Numbered from the stretch's first letter, positions 35,276 through 46,639 are shown. The stretch: DNA of 64,000 nucleotides from Campylorhamphus procurvoides (GCA_013396655.1 WBMV01000787.1:1397716-1461715); one strand, 5' to 3'. Program-made: numbers and translations. Notes: generated by a model from the letters alone, not told the origin.

Positions 35276-35795
35276 TCTGGTGTGCAAATAAATGAAGTAC
35301 AGAAAGGTAAAAAATAACCCCAGTTTTTGTTAATGCCAGTGTGCACGATAGATCAGGCTGCTTCAGTGGTCACAGGGTCACTCTGGTGTTAACAAATCAA
35401 TATTTTCCTAAGCAACAGTAGGACCTGCCATAAATATCTTCACAATTACCTGAATCTTATCCACATAATCGTGTGCTGTGCATGCCATAATGAGCTACAT
35501 GATGGCTGTGTCAGGGAGGTATTTATTGGGGTGTGATGGTATCCAGGTGGCCTGTAAAAGGTTAAAATAAAAACAAGGAACAGGCAAACCACAGCCCTGT
35601 TCATAATTCTTGTTTCTGATCGTGTGAATTGCCTCCAAGTGCACCTGCTCGTTATCGAGGATGGAATCAAGTGGCTTTTGGGTAATACATGGAATTTATT
35701 TGCACTTGCAATATATAATCTAATACATATAAATTTACAACTAAATAGAAACACTCTTGAGCTCTTGAGCAGAATTGATGTTGTGGTGAAGTGAG
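35276..35795. promoter_or_regulatory. AT-rich candidate element
   Basis: Repeat-free and rich in regulatory-type words: GTTAACAAATCAATATTTTCC near 35390, CCATAAATATC, CATGCCATAATGAGC, TTCATAATTC and AATATATAATCTAATAC. Inferred from composition. Confidence 0.32.
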
Positions 35796-36110
35796 CAGGG
35801 TCTGCCAGCCTGGGAGAGCTCAGTGTCTCTGCCACCTCCAGAAATCCTGCTAAATCTGGGAGTGTGTTGGGTCTGGCTGGACACAGACAGTTGCTGGGCT
35901 GGAGCCCAGAGAAGGCAGAGCTCCCTCATCCTGCTGGGAAACCTTTTGGGTTTAGGATGCTCTTAACCCCATCCCTGGGAGTGGCCAAGGCCAGGCTGGA
36001 CCAGCCTTGGAGCAACCTGGGCTGGTGGAGAGTTGTCCTTGCCCATGGCAGGGGGTGGCACTGGATGATCCTTCAAACCCCTTCCTACCCAAAGCACTCT
36101 GGGATGATTC
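35796..36110 (+). mobile_element. composite retroposon: unknown 171-bp head + CR1 3' tail (copy A)
   Basis: 35796-35966 is not CR1 sequence I recognise but is closely colinear with 51752-51922. 35967-36110 is a CR1 3' tail ('CCCCATCCCTGG', 'TTGCCCATGGCAGGGGGTGG', ending near GGGATGATTC). Both copies join head to tail at the same CR1 position, directly before CCCCATCCCTGG. This is the structure expected of a CR1-mobilised SINE or a chimeric CR1 subfamily. An A-box-like GAGCTCAGTGT (35816-35826) is seen in copy A only, and no good B box, so a tRNA origin is not supported. Confidence 0.75.
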
Positions 36111-38200
36111 AGTGCTTGGGGTTTGACTGGCTCAAATCTGATCCCAAATCCCCATCCCTGCCCTGACTGGGCCATGGGATCTTTCCTTTGGATCTGGAGC
36201 TCCCTGATGTCCTGACTCAGTTGTCCAAGTCCTGCCCAGGCTGCTCCTGCCATGGGGGAAACCAAACCCAAATGTGCTGAGAAAACAGTGTCTGGAGAGG
36301 AAATGAGCAACACTCACATGGCAAGAAAACATCCCTATCATGCAATTATTTCTAAACATGTTATTTTATGATCCTTCAAAAAAAAAGCCCTGCAGAATAA
36401 GAGAGGAGGAGGCAAAGTGAGCAATCAGGGAATCATTCTCAGTTTAAATTGCCCTCAGGAAACGAATGTGTCAGAGTAGATTGAAAGATGGTGCTATCCC
36501 AGGAGAGGGAAGGAGACAGAAACAAATAGAGACAGGGAAGCTGCTGGATGAAGAGATGGGGAAGAGCTGGGTGGATCCTGCTGGGGCTGTGCTCAGATCC
36601 TCCCCACCCTGGGGCACCGCTGGTGACACCTCGCTGCACTTTATTAAGAACCAACTTATAAATAGCACAAAGGAGGGCAACCAAATGACAAATAGATGTT
36701 TTAATGAACGGAGAATTAATTGCTACAGAACCTAACAGCTCAGTAAGCTGTTACTTTACTATCTCTAGGGCTTCTTTTTAATTTGCCCCTGTAGACTGAG
36801 GCTGAACAACTTCTGTCCCCCAGCCATGTGCCACACGCTGGTCATCCTGTCTCCAACGTGCCTGACACGTCTGTGAAGTGGAGATTCTGCCTTTATAAAT
36901 CATTTATAAATGAAGCACCACTGAAATCAGCAACTGAACTTCTGAGTCAGGACTCGACTTGTCCTTTCCAAGAGCTGCCTTTCCCCAGAGGGTCCCTTTT
37001 TTGCAATGCCCACTCCACAACAGGAGTGTCCTTTGGGTTTCCAATGTTCTTACGTGTCCCTGTGTCTGTAAGTGCACAGGAGCCAGAGCAGCTGTGCCTC
37101 TGCCTTTGATTAGCACATAAAAACCACTTCAGAGCGAGCAGTCCTGCATTACACCCGTTTTCTGGTGGCTTTGCTCAATGAACTGCTCCAGGCTGTTAAC
37201 TCTCCAAATATCTCTCAATTTAGTGGTCTGGGAGGGCTCTGGGGAGCCACCCCCCCCCTCCATGGCTTTACTCCATTAGCAGCATCTCACTTTACCTCCT
37301 TTCCTGTCTTTCTTAATGAGCACTGCCGTTCTTCAACCAAATAAATACCAATTAGAGGGAAAAGTGCTCCGGGAAATGACCCACAACCCGAGGTGATGCC
37401 GTTTGCAGCCTGCCCATCTTCCCCATCCCTGCAGGTTGCTGGGCCATGGCAATTTGGGGCCAGACACTGAGTTTTGCACAGCTATAAAGGCAGTGCTCCT
37501 GGTGTTTGTCTCTTGGGGAAGGCAGAGGTGATATTTTCCCTTGTCAGTTCTTCCACAGTTCTTTTTTTTCCCAAGGTTATAAGGTCTCTGTGTGATTCCC
37601 TGGGCTGGATGTGGCAGCTCAGAGATGCTCACGCTGCACTTGGGGCTCAGCTCATCCCTTTTGCTGCTCCAGAGAGAGCCAGAGTTACAAAACTGAGCTG
37701 CAGAGAGGTTTAAACACTCCCAGTGTGGGGAGGGGAGATGGCAAAAGAGGGTTCCATGTGAAATGAATCCCACTGAAGTTTTGATTTCACAAAATACCCC
37801 CAGCAAAAGGCTGGGGCCAGGCTGGCTCAGATGCTCCTGTCAGGGATGTCACTCCTGACTTCAAAAACACGGCATGGCCCTTTCTTTGGAGCAAAGCAAA
37901 GCAGAAAATTCAGGCCATTGATCTCCCCTGAGTTGCTTTTCCAACGGGATGAGGCTCTGGATCCTTCCTGCTCTTTGCAAGGCACAGGAGCTGCCTGTCA
38001 GAAATAGCTGGGTTTTAGTTCTTGGGCTCTAGAGCTGCTGAATTCAGAGCTGTTGGAGAGGGACCTGAGGTCACATCCATCAGCACCACCTCCCTGATTT
38101 CCACCGAGGTCACAATTCCAAGCCAAGTGGGACAATTCCCCCTGGTGGGGTTTGCCAGAGGTGGGATGAGCTGCAGGAGCCTGGGGAGAAAGGGCAGTGC
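36111..38200. other. unique DNA with candidate elements at 36640-36800 and 37100-37370
   Basis: 36640-36800 (AATTAATTGC, TTAATGAACGG, TGTTACTTTAC) and 37100-37370 (TTAGCACATAAAAACC, AATTTAGTGG, CCAAATAAATACCAATTAG) look like AT-rich regulatory blocks. No exon, RNA or transposon recognised. Confidence 0.32.
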
Positions 38201-38320
38201 TGGTGGGCTCAGCCCCATGGGAAGGTGGGATTCAGCTGGATGGTGGGCTCAGCCTCATGGGAAGGTGGGATTCAGCTGGATGGTGGGCTCAGTCTCATGG
38301 GAAGGTGGGATTCAGCTGGA
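38201..38320 (+). repeat. 40-bp tandem repeat, three units
   Basis: Three exact-length head-to-tail units beginning TGGTGGGCTC and ending TTCAGCTGGA (38201-38240, 38241-38280, 38281-38320). They differ only at the AGCCCC/AGCCTC/AGTCTC positions. Very low divergence suggests recent expansion and likely copy-number polymorphism. Confidence 0.96.
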
Positions 38321-38469
38321 ATGCTGCCCAACAACCACGCACCGTGTGGAGGAGCAGGGAAGGAGGGTCAGAGCCCCGTGTGCTCCATCCTGACCCTCTG
38401 CCCCATCTCCAAGTGCCTCCCCACGGAGCTGGACTGCTCTGGAGCTGGAGCAGAGCCTGGGCTCTGACC
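38321..38469. other. unique DNA, no gene seen
   Basis: No feature recognised. Confidence 0.4.
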
Positions 38470-39080
38470 TCGAGGCTGCTGACAGAGGATATTAATGATT
38501 TCCCCGAGGGCAATGTTCAGGCAAACAGGTTTGTCATTTATTTTGCAGATTTACTGGAGTATTATTAATTTACTAGCATAAACTCCATTAGGAGGAGGCA
38601 TTCATTTCTGAAATATAACTTATTCACAGCGTCTGGACCCGCTCTTGAGACAGGGATTCCACTGGTTAAGAATTATTCAAATATTGATCTGGACATTTCT
38701 AATTAACTTTGCCCATGTGTTATTATGCATATGCACAAAAATTGATTTTTGCCGGCCCGATAATTAGATTTAATACCTGAGGTAACTCATATTTATGTGT
38801 TTAATTATTAGATTCATTAGCAATTTTAATAAATGCTATCGGCTCAGGAATTAAGCACCACAGTTGACACTTGTTGACTTTCCCTGTCGCTGGTGAAATA
38901 ACTGTCTCATCGGAGGAGGAGAGACAAAAGACCTGCCTCACACTGCTTTGGAAGCAATTATCACTTTGTGCTGTGCAATTATTAATACATTCCTTGTGAC
39001 TGCAGCGTGGTTGGGTTTGAAACCAAGGCCATCTGTGATAAACATATAAATATCTAACGGGCTCATCGCGCTGGGTGGTG
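38470..39080. promoter_or_regulatory. strongest AT-rich candidate conserved element
   Basis: About 600 bases of repeat-free, AT-rich, CpG-poor DNA with many homeodomain/POU/MEF2-like words (TATTATTAATTTACTAGC, TTCTAATTAAC, TTATTATGCATATGC, CGATAATTAGATTTAATACC, TTTAATTATTAG). The texture resembles vertebrate ultraconserved-type enhancers. No frame has recognisable domains. Conservation is inferred, not measured. Confidence 0.4.
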
Positions 39081-39391
39081 CAGGGAATATAAAACACGTG
39101 TGGGAAGGAGCAGGAGGATGCCATGGAGAGGGACAGGGAGAAACTGAGCTCTGGGGAGAAATCCTGGGGTGCTGCATGGGCTGCAGCCCAACCTTTCATT
39201 GCATTAGCAAGGCAGAGGAAGGATGGGGTGGAGCAGCTTGGGGATAGTGGTCCAGAAGTGGAAATGTTCTGCTCCAAATCTTCACGTGTCTCCAAAAGGG
39301 GAGATGTCCTTTTGAAAAGACTCCTCTCTCCTCCCCAAATATCTGTGTTTTCCTGTGGGATCACACCTTGAACCACCCTCCCAGCACTGGG
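39081..39391. other. unique DNA, no gene seen
   Basis: No feature recognised. Confidence 0.4.
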
Positions 39392-39540
39392 ATGGAATCG
39401 TGGAATGCTTTGGGTTGGAATGGACCTTCCAGTCCCATGGGTAGGGACACCTTCCACCAGCCCAGGTTGCTCCAAGCCCTGTCCACCCTGGCCTGGGACA
39501 CTTCCAGGGATGGGGCAGCTCTGGGCATCTCCTGGAAATG
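39392..39540 (-). mobile_element. CR1 LINE 3' fragment
   Basis: Reverse complement CR1: 'CGTGGAATGCTTTGGGTTGG', 'GGTAGGGACACCTTCCACCA' and 'CACTTCCAGGGATGGGGCAG'. A deletion removes part of the usual CCCTGCCATGG block. Confidence 0.92.
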
Positions 39541-40592
39541 GTGAATTAAGGCCTCTTGTAGAACTGCAAAAGGCACCCCTCCATCACCCTCCCTGTGCAT
39601 CCCAGGGCTCCACAGGGTGCCCGTGCTGGGGCAGAGCCCACCCCTGCCAAGGTGGAACTGGTTTTATGGGAGCCAACCTCGCAGCCAAGCGATTGTCCCC
39701 ATTTATATTGGGGCCCGTTTCTCCCCTGCCATCCCAGAGCCAAGAATATTCTGCAAAGAGCCCCTTTTCCCAGGCCATCCAGGGAGATTTGTGGTGTGGT
39801 GTCTGAACTGCATCACCGAAATGTGCCCATCTCTCCACCCTGATGACTTGGAGACCCAAGACGTGGCCAGTAATAACCTCAAAGCCCATTTCGGAAGGGT
39901 TTGTGTCCAGCTGCTGCCTCTCAGCCCCCTGTCCCTCCCTTCCCCCCTCCCCTGCCCACGGATGCCTGAGCAGCCTCACTGTATTTCCAAGCATTCACTT
40001 GTAATTTGGTGCCGGGACCGTTGGGAAATTGCTGACAATTTGGATGAAAATGGTCGGAAAATTGCAGTGTTTAGACCCATTTTGCGTGGCTGTGTGTGCA
40101 GAAATTGCAGAGGAAACACTGGGAGAGGCCAGTGGTTAGAAATAGGCACCGTTGTCCTTGGGGTGGTGGGTTCTCCCCCCTCTTTCATTATGTATTTGTA
40201 AACAAATGTGTAAATCAGGCAAAGAAATTGCCCTTGAGGGAAGCAGAGGATGGGGAAGAATTGGGAGAAGGGAAATGGGAGTGGGAGCCCAGAGAGGCTG
40301 GGACTGCCCTGCCCACCCCTGTCAGAACTGTGGCTGTGACATTGGTGTCACTTGGTGCTGATCTGGCAGCTGAGAAGCATCTTTTTGGAAATAAAACATC
40401 AGAGAGGATGCTCAGGGGTTTGCTCACTGGTAGGTTGAACATCTCCTCCAGAAATCTGTCCCAAAACCTTGCCTGTTAGTTGGGATTATTCATGTCCTGG
40501 TGATTCTCAGGCTGAGCAGGAAAGTCTTGGGGGTTTTTTTCCCACCCATTTGAAGTCAAAGCCCTGACTGAGTGATGGGATTTTTGGGAAGA
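39541..40592. other. unique DNA with candidate element at 39980-40140
   Basis: 39980-40140 has the texture of a conserved element (CACTTGTAATTTGG, GACAATTTGGATGAAAATGG, AAATTGCAGTG). No exon or repeat recognised in the rest. Confidence 0.3.
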
Positions 40593-40771
40593 GTCATGGA
40601 TGTGATGCTTGGGGACATGGGTTAGTGATGGCCTTGGCCGTGCTGGGTTAATGGTTGGACTTGATGATCCTAAAGGTCTTCCAACCAATTCCATAAGGGG
40701 CTTTCCAAACCCAAATGTTTATGGAATTCCATAAAGGTCTATTCCAACCTGGACAATTCCATGATTCTGTG
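40593..40771 (+). mobile_element. CR1-type 3' fragment, third subfamily
   Basis: 'TGGGGACATGGGTTAGTGAT', 'TTAATGGTTGGACTTGATGA' and 'CCATGATTCTGTGA' at the end. The 'AAAGGTCT..CCAACC' tail block occurs twice (about 40673-40688 and 40735-40749), so the 3' end is locally duplicated or two tails are fused. Confidence 0.85.
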
Positions 40772-41029
40772 ACATCACTGCTACAGTAAGAAACTGGAAG
40801 GGAAAACCAGATTCATGCAAAGTTGCTGCCCAACACTTCCTAAAACTCCCTTTCCCCCCTCTCTCTCAACATCCCCCTTTCTCTCCTTCCAAGCACAGGA
40901 GCCCCACAAGGTCCGTGTGGCACAAGGTAGTTCATGTTCCACCCAAACCCCTCGTCAAAGACCCAGGAGAGGGGGAAGGAAGGTGGGGAAGAGCCGAATC
41001 CACCTGTTGCTCCACTGAGACAAATTCTC
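40772..41029. other. unique DNA, no gene seen
   Basis: No feature recognised. Confidence 0.4.
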
Positions 41030-41570
41030 CCAGCCTGCTTTCCATGGCCGGAACGAGATGCTAATTAATGAACAGCCAAAAAAGCAGCCGGGCTCCAATT
41101 TGCATAAACAGGCATTGTCAGGCTGTTGGGCAAACAAAAGGCGAGCGATGGCAGCACAAGGAGGATTCATCCCGCAGGATCCCAGCGAGGCTGTTCGGGG
41201 GGCATTTACAACTCGAGGGTTTATTATTTTTTGCTTAATTTCTCTCTCTGTCTCCAATCAGCTGCACACAGAAAAGGCCGATGAGAAGCCTCGGCACAAA
41301 TCATGGCACAAAGGAGCCTTTTCCCTTTGTGTTCCTCCCCGGCGCTCTCCAATGTGCTCGTCAGGACTGCAAATAATCAAAATTCGGGGATTTTTAATGG
41401 GTGATGTAAACATGCTGTGGATTCGTTGTAATCCTTAATTACAGCTAATTGGGGTTGTTGACTGCTGCGAACGCCGAGAGCTGGAGAAAGGGAGGTCAGT
41501 CCATTGGTTGTTCAGAGGGTAATTAAGTACATTGGAGTTAATGAGTCTCTTGGGAGCTCCTTCCTATCCA
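41030..41570. promoter_or_regulatory. candidate enhancer with POU/SOX/homeodomain sites
   Basis: Repeat-free block with GCTAATTAATG (41060-41070), a perfect octamer ATTTGCAT (41098-41105) followed by a SOX-type CATTGT (41113-41118), then TTTATTATTTTTTGC, CAAATAATCAAAATTCG and CTTAATTACAGCTAATTGG. A plausible neural or pluripotency-type enhancer by motif content. Conservation not tested. Confidence 0.4.
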
Positions 41571-41790
41571 GTCCCTGTTGACACACGGGAATGGTCCTGG
41601 TGGGAATGAGCCAGGACCCTCCCGGGGGGCTTTGGGGGCTGGGACTGAACCCCCAGTGCAGCAACAATCCAATATCCCATTTCTTGGGAGATCCTTTCGG
41701 GTTTGCTTCCCTGTGCTCGGGTCAGAGAGGTGTCAGGAGGCCTTTGGGGAACAGAAAGAGCACCCACGAAACCCCCATAAATATCCTTTG
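41571..41790. other. unique DNA, no gene seen
   Basis: No feature recognised. Confidence 0.4.
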
Positions 41791-42310
41791 CAGAGCTAAT
41801 TGAGATTCCTCTCGTCTAACAGATCATTAGATGGATGGACAGATAGGATTGAGGGATTATGATGGTTTATTATCCACTCGTGCTACGTTTCTTTTGGTGC
41901 TCTCAGGGCCATTTATCTGACCCCATCCACCGATTTTTGTTTTGATATTGCAATTTTCATTTGGGTAAAAGCACCCACAGGAGCTGAACGGGCACTCATC
42001 AGCACGAAGTGAAAGGGAGGAATAACTGACATTAAAAGTAATAACATTTTCCTTAAATAAGAGAAGAAACCCAAATGATGTAAGGATATGGACACCAAAC
42101 TGAATGCAATCGAGTGGCTGCAGCTTGAGCCAGGAGAACTCATCATTTTGGTGCGATTAAATTGAAATACTTGGAAAGTAAAAGGCTTTTCTCTGTGATG
42201 ACTGTTCCCTCTGCGTGTGTGGACACTCACTGAGGCTGAGGAGATGGATGTCAGCCTGTAAATCACAGTGTGGGTGATGTTCCCTTACACCCATTTGTAG
42301 CAAAAATAAA
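41791..42310. promoter_or_regulatory. AT-rich candidate element
   Basis: GAGCTAATTGAG, AGATCATTAGATGG, TTATGATGGTTTATTATCC, TTTTGATATTGCAATTTTC and GCGATTAAATTG words in repeat-free DNA. Regulatory role inferred only. Confidence 0.3.
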
Positions 42311-42419
42311 GTTATTTCTCCTTTCCCCACTTTTTCCCAGCACAGAGGGAGATGAATCCCAAACTAAGAGCCCTAAGGAACATCTTTCTCTCCCTCCTTG
42401 TGTTGCATGAACTGATGCT
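42311..42419. other. unique DNA, no gene seen
   Basis: No feature recognised. Confidence 0.4.
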
Positions 42420-42899
42420 GCCCCTCGAGGGCTGTGCCCACTTCTGGGACCATCAGTGTAAGAGAGACCTCGAGGGGCTGGAGCGTGTCCAGGGAAGGGA
42501 ATGGAGCTGGGGAAGGGGCTGAGGGAGCTGGGGGGGCTCAGCCTGGAGAAAAGGAGGCTCAGGGGGGACCTTCTGGCTCTGCAAGTCCCTGCCAGGAGGG
42601 GGGAGCTGGGTGGGAATTGGGCTCTGCTCCCAGGGGACAGGGACAGGAGGAGAGGGAATGGCCTCAGGCTGGGACAGGGCAGGGTCAGGAGGAATCAGGA
42701 GGAATTTCTCCATGGAAAGGGTGGTCAGATATTGGAAGGGGCTGCCCAGGGAGGTTTGGAGTCCCCACCCCTTGAGGTGCCCAAGGAAGGACTGGACATG
42801 GCACTCAGTGCTCTGCTCTGGGGGACAAGGTGGGCATCGGGCACAGGGTGAGTTCCCTGGGCTGGGAGGGCTTTCCCAACCTCAATCATTCTGTGACCT
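42420..42899 (+). mobile_element. CR1 LINE, long 3' fragment (about 480 bp), second subfamily
   Basis: Sense copy of the same subfamily as 33150-33690: 'GGCTGTGCCCACTTCTGGGA', 'GGGAGCTGGGGGGGCTCAGC', 'TTCTCCATGGAAAGGGTGGT', 'GAAGGACTGGACATGGCACT' and an end in CAATCATTCTGTGA. Low divergence from 33150 suggests both are relatively young. Confidence 0.95.
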
Positions 42900-44339
42900 G
42901 CCCCAAACCTCACTTCAATATATCTCAGCAGAGAAACATTCCTGTGTTGGGCTTTCCAGTGGGGAAATCATGTCCATTCTCCACTTGAGCATCAGCAGGA
43001 GCAGGCAGGGCAGCAGGAGGGCGATTTATCAGCACCAGCACTGCAGCAGATGCTTTATGGGATCAATTACTGTGGCCAGGCTCGAGTGGTTGTGACACCC
43101 CAAGCATGGGCAGAGCTGGGCAGGTCAGGGCTCTGAGTGTTTGCATTTTGGGGGGGTCACAGGAAGCCATAAATCAGCCCCGAATCCTCGTGTCAAACCT
43201 CTCGCCATCTGCTGACCTCTGTCTGGCTCCAACGAACCTTCTGAGCACGAAGTGTAAAATTAAAAAATGGAAAGGTTTTTGCTGAGTTGGAGGAGAAATG
43301 GGCAGCAATTCCCTGGAAGGTTTCCTGGAGCCAAGGAAGTGGAGAGAGAGGTTGCACTCACATCCTTAGGTGAGTTGTGCCATCCCATGTTGGTCCAGGA
43401 GGAGCTTTGGGCAGATGAGGACTGAGCTGGCTCCATCTGACCACTCCAAGCCTGAAAGGCTTTGCTCAGTCAGGGCTTCCCACCGGCTCTTTTCAAGTTC
43501 CGTGGTCATTATTTAAATTTCTGGTGCTGTTTATTCTGTGCAGATCCCCAAAAAACTCACTATGACTGATGATTTTTTTTCTTCTTTATACTTCAGGGCT
43601 TAAAAAGGAATAATTCTCCTTTTGAGCACCATCCCAACCTGGACACAGACTTCTCCTGGAATGATGTTGAGCTCAGCTGGCCTTACCTGGGGCTCCTACC
43701 CATGGCAGGCTCCATCCTTCCATCAGCACCCACCACGCTGCCCTCTTATCTCTGCCCCAGGAGGGTGGGAAATCAGGAATCATTTCCCCCAGAATCCACA
43801 TCAAACATCTCCCATCTTGCCGTGGATCCATCCCCTTGCAGAGGTGGTACCTGCCTGGGCCCAGGGACTCATTGCAGGGCAGAGCTGGGACTTTGCAATG
43901 GGACTGGTGTAAAGAGATTGAATTTCTTTGTGCTCTTGGGGGTTCTGTGCCAAATCCGCGTTAAATGGACCCAAAAAAAGCCAGGCTGTGGGAAAGCTGT
44001 GGAGATACCAAGGGGATTGTGCCTCTTAAGGGAAGAGGCTCATGGGGAAGCATCTGGTGGTCTCATCCTCTGGGAACTCTGTTGCCAAAGGAATTGAGGG
44101 CATCTCCGTTGGGTTTGGATCCCTAAGAGTTAACGAGACTCGCAGAAAGCAGAGAAGAATGATTAAAAACTGTGAATCACCATCTTCAGAGCATTCCTTG
44201 AAGGACTTCCAAGAGAAAGGAGGGAAGGGATGGATGGGCTCCTTGCAGGCTCTAATCCTCCCTCCTTCCCTTGGCAAAGATTTGTGAAAGAGGCAGATGA
44301 GAAATTTCCTGTTTGGCAAAGAGCAGGGAAGGGGAGATT
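42900..44339. other. unique DNA with CTCF-like site, no gene seen
   Basis: Apart from the CTCF-like site at 43202 and small AT-rich patches at 43250 and 43500-43620, nothing is recognised. Confidence 0.38.
43202..43215 (-). promoter_or_regulatory. CTCF-like site, reverse
   Basis: The minus strand reads TCAGCAGATGGCGA, matching 12 of 14 positions of CCASYAGRKGGCRS. Opposite orientation to the sites at 16840 and 32051, so the set is convergent. Confidence 0.45.
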
Positions 44340-44540
44340 AAATCAACCTGCTCAGCTCCGGCTCTGCTCTTCAAACGCCGTTTGGAAGATGCTTAAATAT
44401 TTATTTTAAAAAAGAAGGGGGAGGGGGAGAGAAATAGAAAGAGGGGGATACATAAAATTAAAATGTTCATTATCTTACAATTCATATTTAATAAGGGTCC
44501 TTGTTACAGCCGGATAATGGATTTCCTGCCATCAAAGTCT
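44340..44540. promoter_or_regulatory. AT-rich candidate element with purine tract
   Basis: AAACGCCGTTTGG, TTAAATATTTATTTT, a purine tract at 44408-44434, then AATTCATATTTAATAAGG. Repeat-free; inferred regulatory. Confidence 0.27.
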
Positions 44541-46639
44541 CCCCTCTCTGCCAGCCCAGCACTGGCTGGGAAGGGTTGGGGACACCCGGGACAGGGACAG
44601 CACGGAGGATCTGAGAGGTGGGAGTGGGGAGGACATACCCACAAACCCATCAAATTCTTGCTTTCCAAAGACTATTTCACCCTGTCCTGCCTGGAGGGAA
44701 ACACAGAGATGCTGGAGCTGAATTGCTGAGCTGCTGCTCCATATTTTGGGATGTTTATTTAAGGCAGGTGGTCACCAGACGGGTCAGGGAGTGCCCAGCT
44801 GCTGGTGGGACCCACATTGCCATTTCCCCCAGGATTTGGCTCTGGAGACTCCCCAGCTTTGCTCCAAAACAGAAGCACTTGCTGAGCAAAGCCCCAGCCC
44901 GTTGGCTCCGAGAAGGTGCAGCACGAGGGCCATTCAATATTAACACCCCAACCTCGGGAAGGTGCAATGGAACTGAAGTGGCTGTGAGTGAGCAGCAGTG
45001 AGTCACTGCAGGAGGGGATTACTGAGGAGGTAAATGGGAAATAACACGGGGAGTTGCCTGATATGGATTGATCAGAGGCTCCCTTTGGACCACGGAGGGC
45101 TCATTAGACACAGAGCCTGATGCTGCCGTCACTGCAGCCACTTTGGCTCATTCTCTCTATCAGCTTAAGAGAAACCCCTGGGTAGGGAAATATCTCCAAA
45201 TAGGATGAAGCTGTATTTACTAATTTGGGAGGATTAGAGAGAATAGAATTATTAAGATCCCTATCGCTGGCTGGTGGGAGGTTTGTGGCTGCTTTCCTTG
45301 GATCCACATCCAGCAAAGCTGCAGAAATGGCCTCGGATGCCCCGAGATGGTCCAGAGAAGTTAATATCAGATCCACCCCTTCCCCAAATTTTCGTCAAAG
45401 CCTCAAGAAACAAGGAAAAGCTCCCTGAGGGAAGCTAAAGAGGGTAATGCTGCTCTTTGCCTTGGCTCCAAGGTTTTCTGCTTGTTAGGGCTCCTGCCCC
45501 TTGTGTCCCTCTCCCGTGGGATCCCCATGGTGAGAGGGCTGTGAGGGACCAGGAGGAGGTTTGGGACGAGATGTTCCAGGTGCCACCCCCCTTGTCCTTC
45601 TGCTCAGCCCAAGCTGAATGCAGGGCAGGGATAGACAGGAAAGGATTGCACCAGCTGGGTAACAAATGTCTCTGGCAGGCACCAGTGGCTTTATTAACTC
45701 CATTTGTCTTCCAAAGCCACACAAATAGTGCCCATAAATCATGGAATCGCCAGCATTAAGGGGCACAGCTCATGGGCACAGCCTGACCCTGCCCCACAGG
45801 GTGCAGCCAGCACAGCCCAGCTTGGCAAAGTGGGCAAACCAGCCTTGTCCCCAGGAGTGGGGTGGCAAAAATTGGTGATTTGCTGAGAATAAATGCCCTT
45901 CTCCAGGCTGTGTCCCACCACACTGCTGCTGTCCTGCTCTCCCCAGCCACGGAAACTGCCCTGGGTTTGTTTTACTAGAACAGTCTTGTTTTATTGATCC
46001 CAGCCCACATGGAATGGGAAGGCAGAGCAAAGGAGTGATGGCACCCCAAGGAACTGCTGCTCCCTGTGCTCCTGTGGCACTTCACTCCCCTCCATGGGGG
46101 CAAAGCTCATTGCCCAGCTCCCAAAATGAGAAATCCAGCCTGGCTGCTGCTCTCCTGGGACATCCAGCACAGGGATCCAGCTGTTTCCCCCCCAGAGGAG
46201 CTGCTTTCCCAGCTCAGTTCCCAGGAGAGGAGCAATCCATCCCAGGTAGTGGATTCAAAGGCTCAGAGCCCGGGGCCAGCAGTGCTGGAAAATGAAAAAC
46301 GGGTTGTTTCAACTTTATTACTACAATTTGTTCCTTTTCAACTCCCATCTTCCGGAGGTTTGATAATGGATTGACAGTTTATCTTTAATATCCCTACATC
46401 ATGTGGAGGGAATGGGTTTGGCTTTCTGACAACAGCCCGGAGCAAGGTGGGAGGTTCGAGGGTTGCTTTGGGAAATCCAAGTTCTCTGGGAATGGGAATG
46501 GGAGTGGAAACACCAGCATTTCCCAGGGAATGTGCACTTTTTCCATCATCACCTTCCAGAGCACCCAATTTCTGGAAAATATCAGTGTTCTCCCTTGTTT
46601 CAGTGTGAGGTCAGAGAATAACACAAAATATCTGAATTT
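44541..46639. other. unique DNA, no gene seen
   Basis: A mild element-like stretch occurs at 45000-45260 (GGAGGTAAATGGGAAATAAC, TGATATGGATTGATC, TATTTACTAATTTGG) and another at 46290-46400. No exon, RNA or transposon recognised. Confidence 0.35.

Noticed and set aside
35816..35826. A-box-like GAGCTCAGTGT suggesting a tRNA-derived SINE head
   Set aside because: Copy B does not preserve it and no B box lies at the right distance.
35858..35940. TGTGTTGGGTCTGGCTGG resembling the start of some avian endogenous retroviral LTRs
   Set aside because: Homology with copy B extends about 60 bases further upstream and no LTR end, primer-binding site or target duplication is visible.
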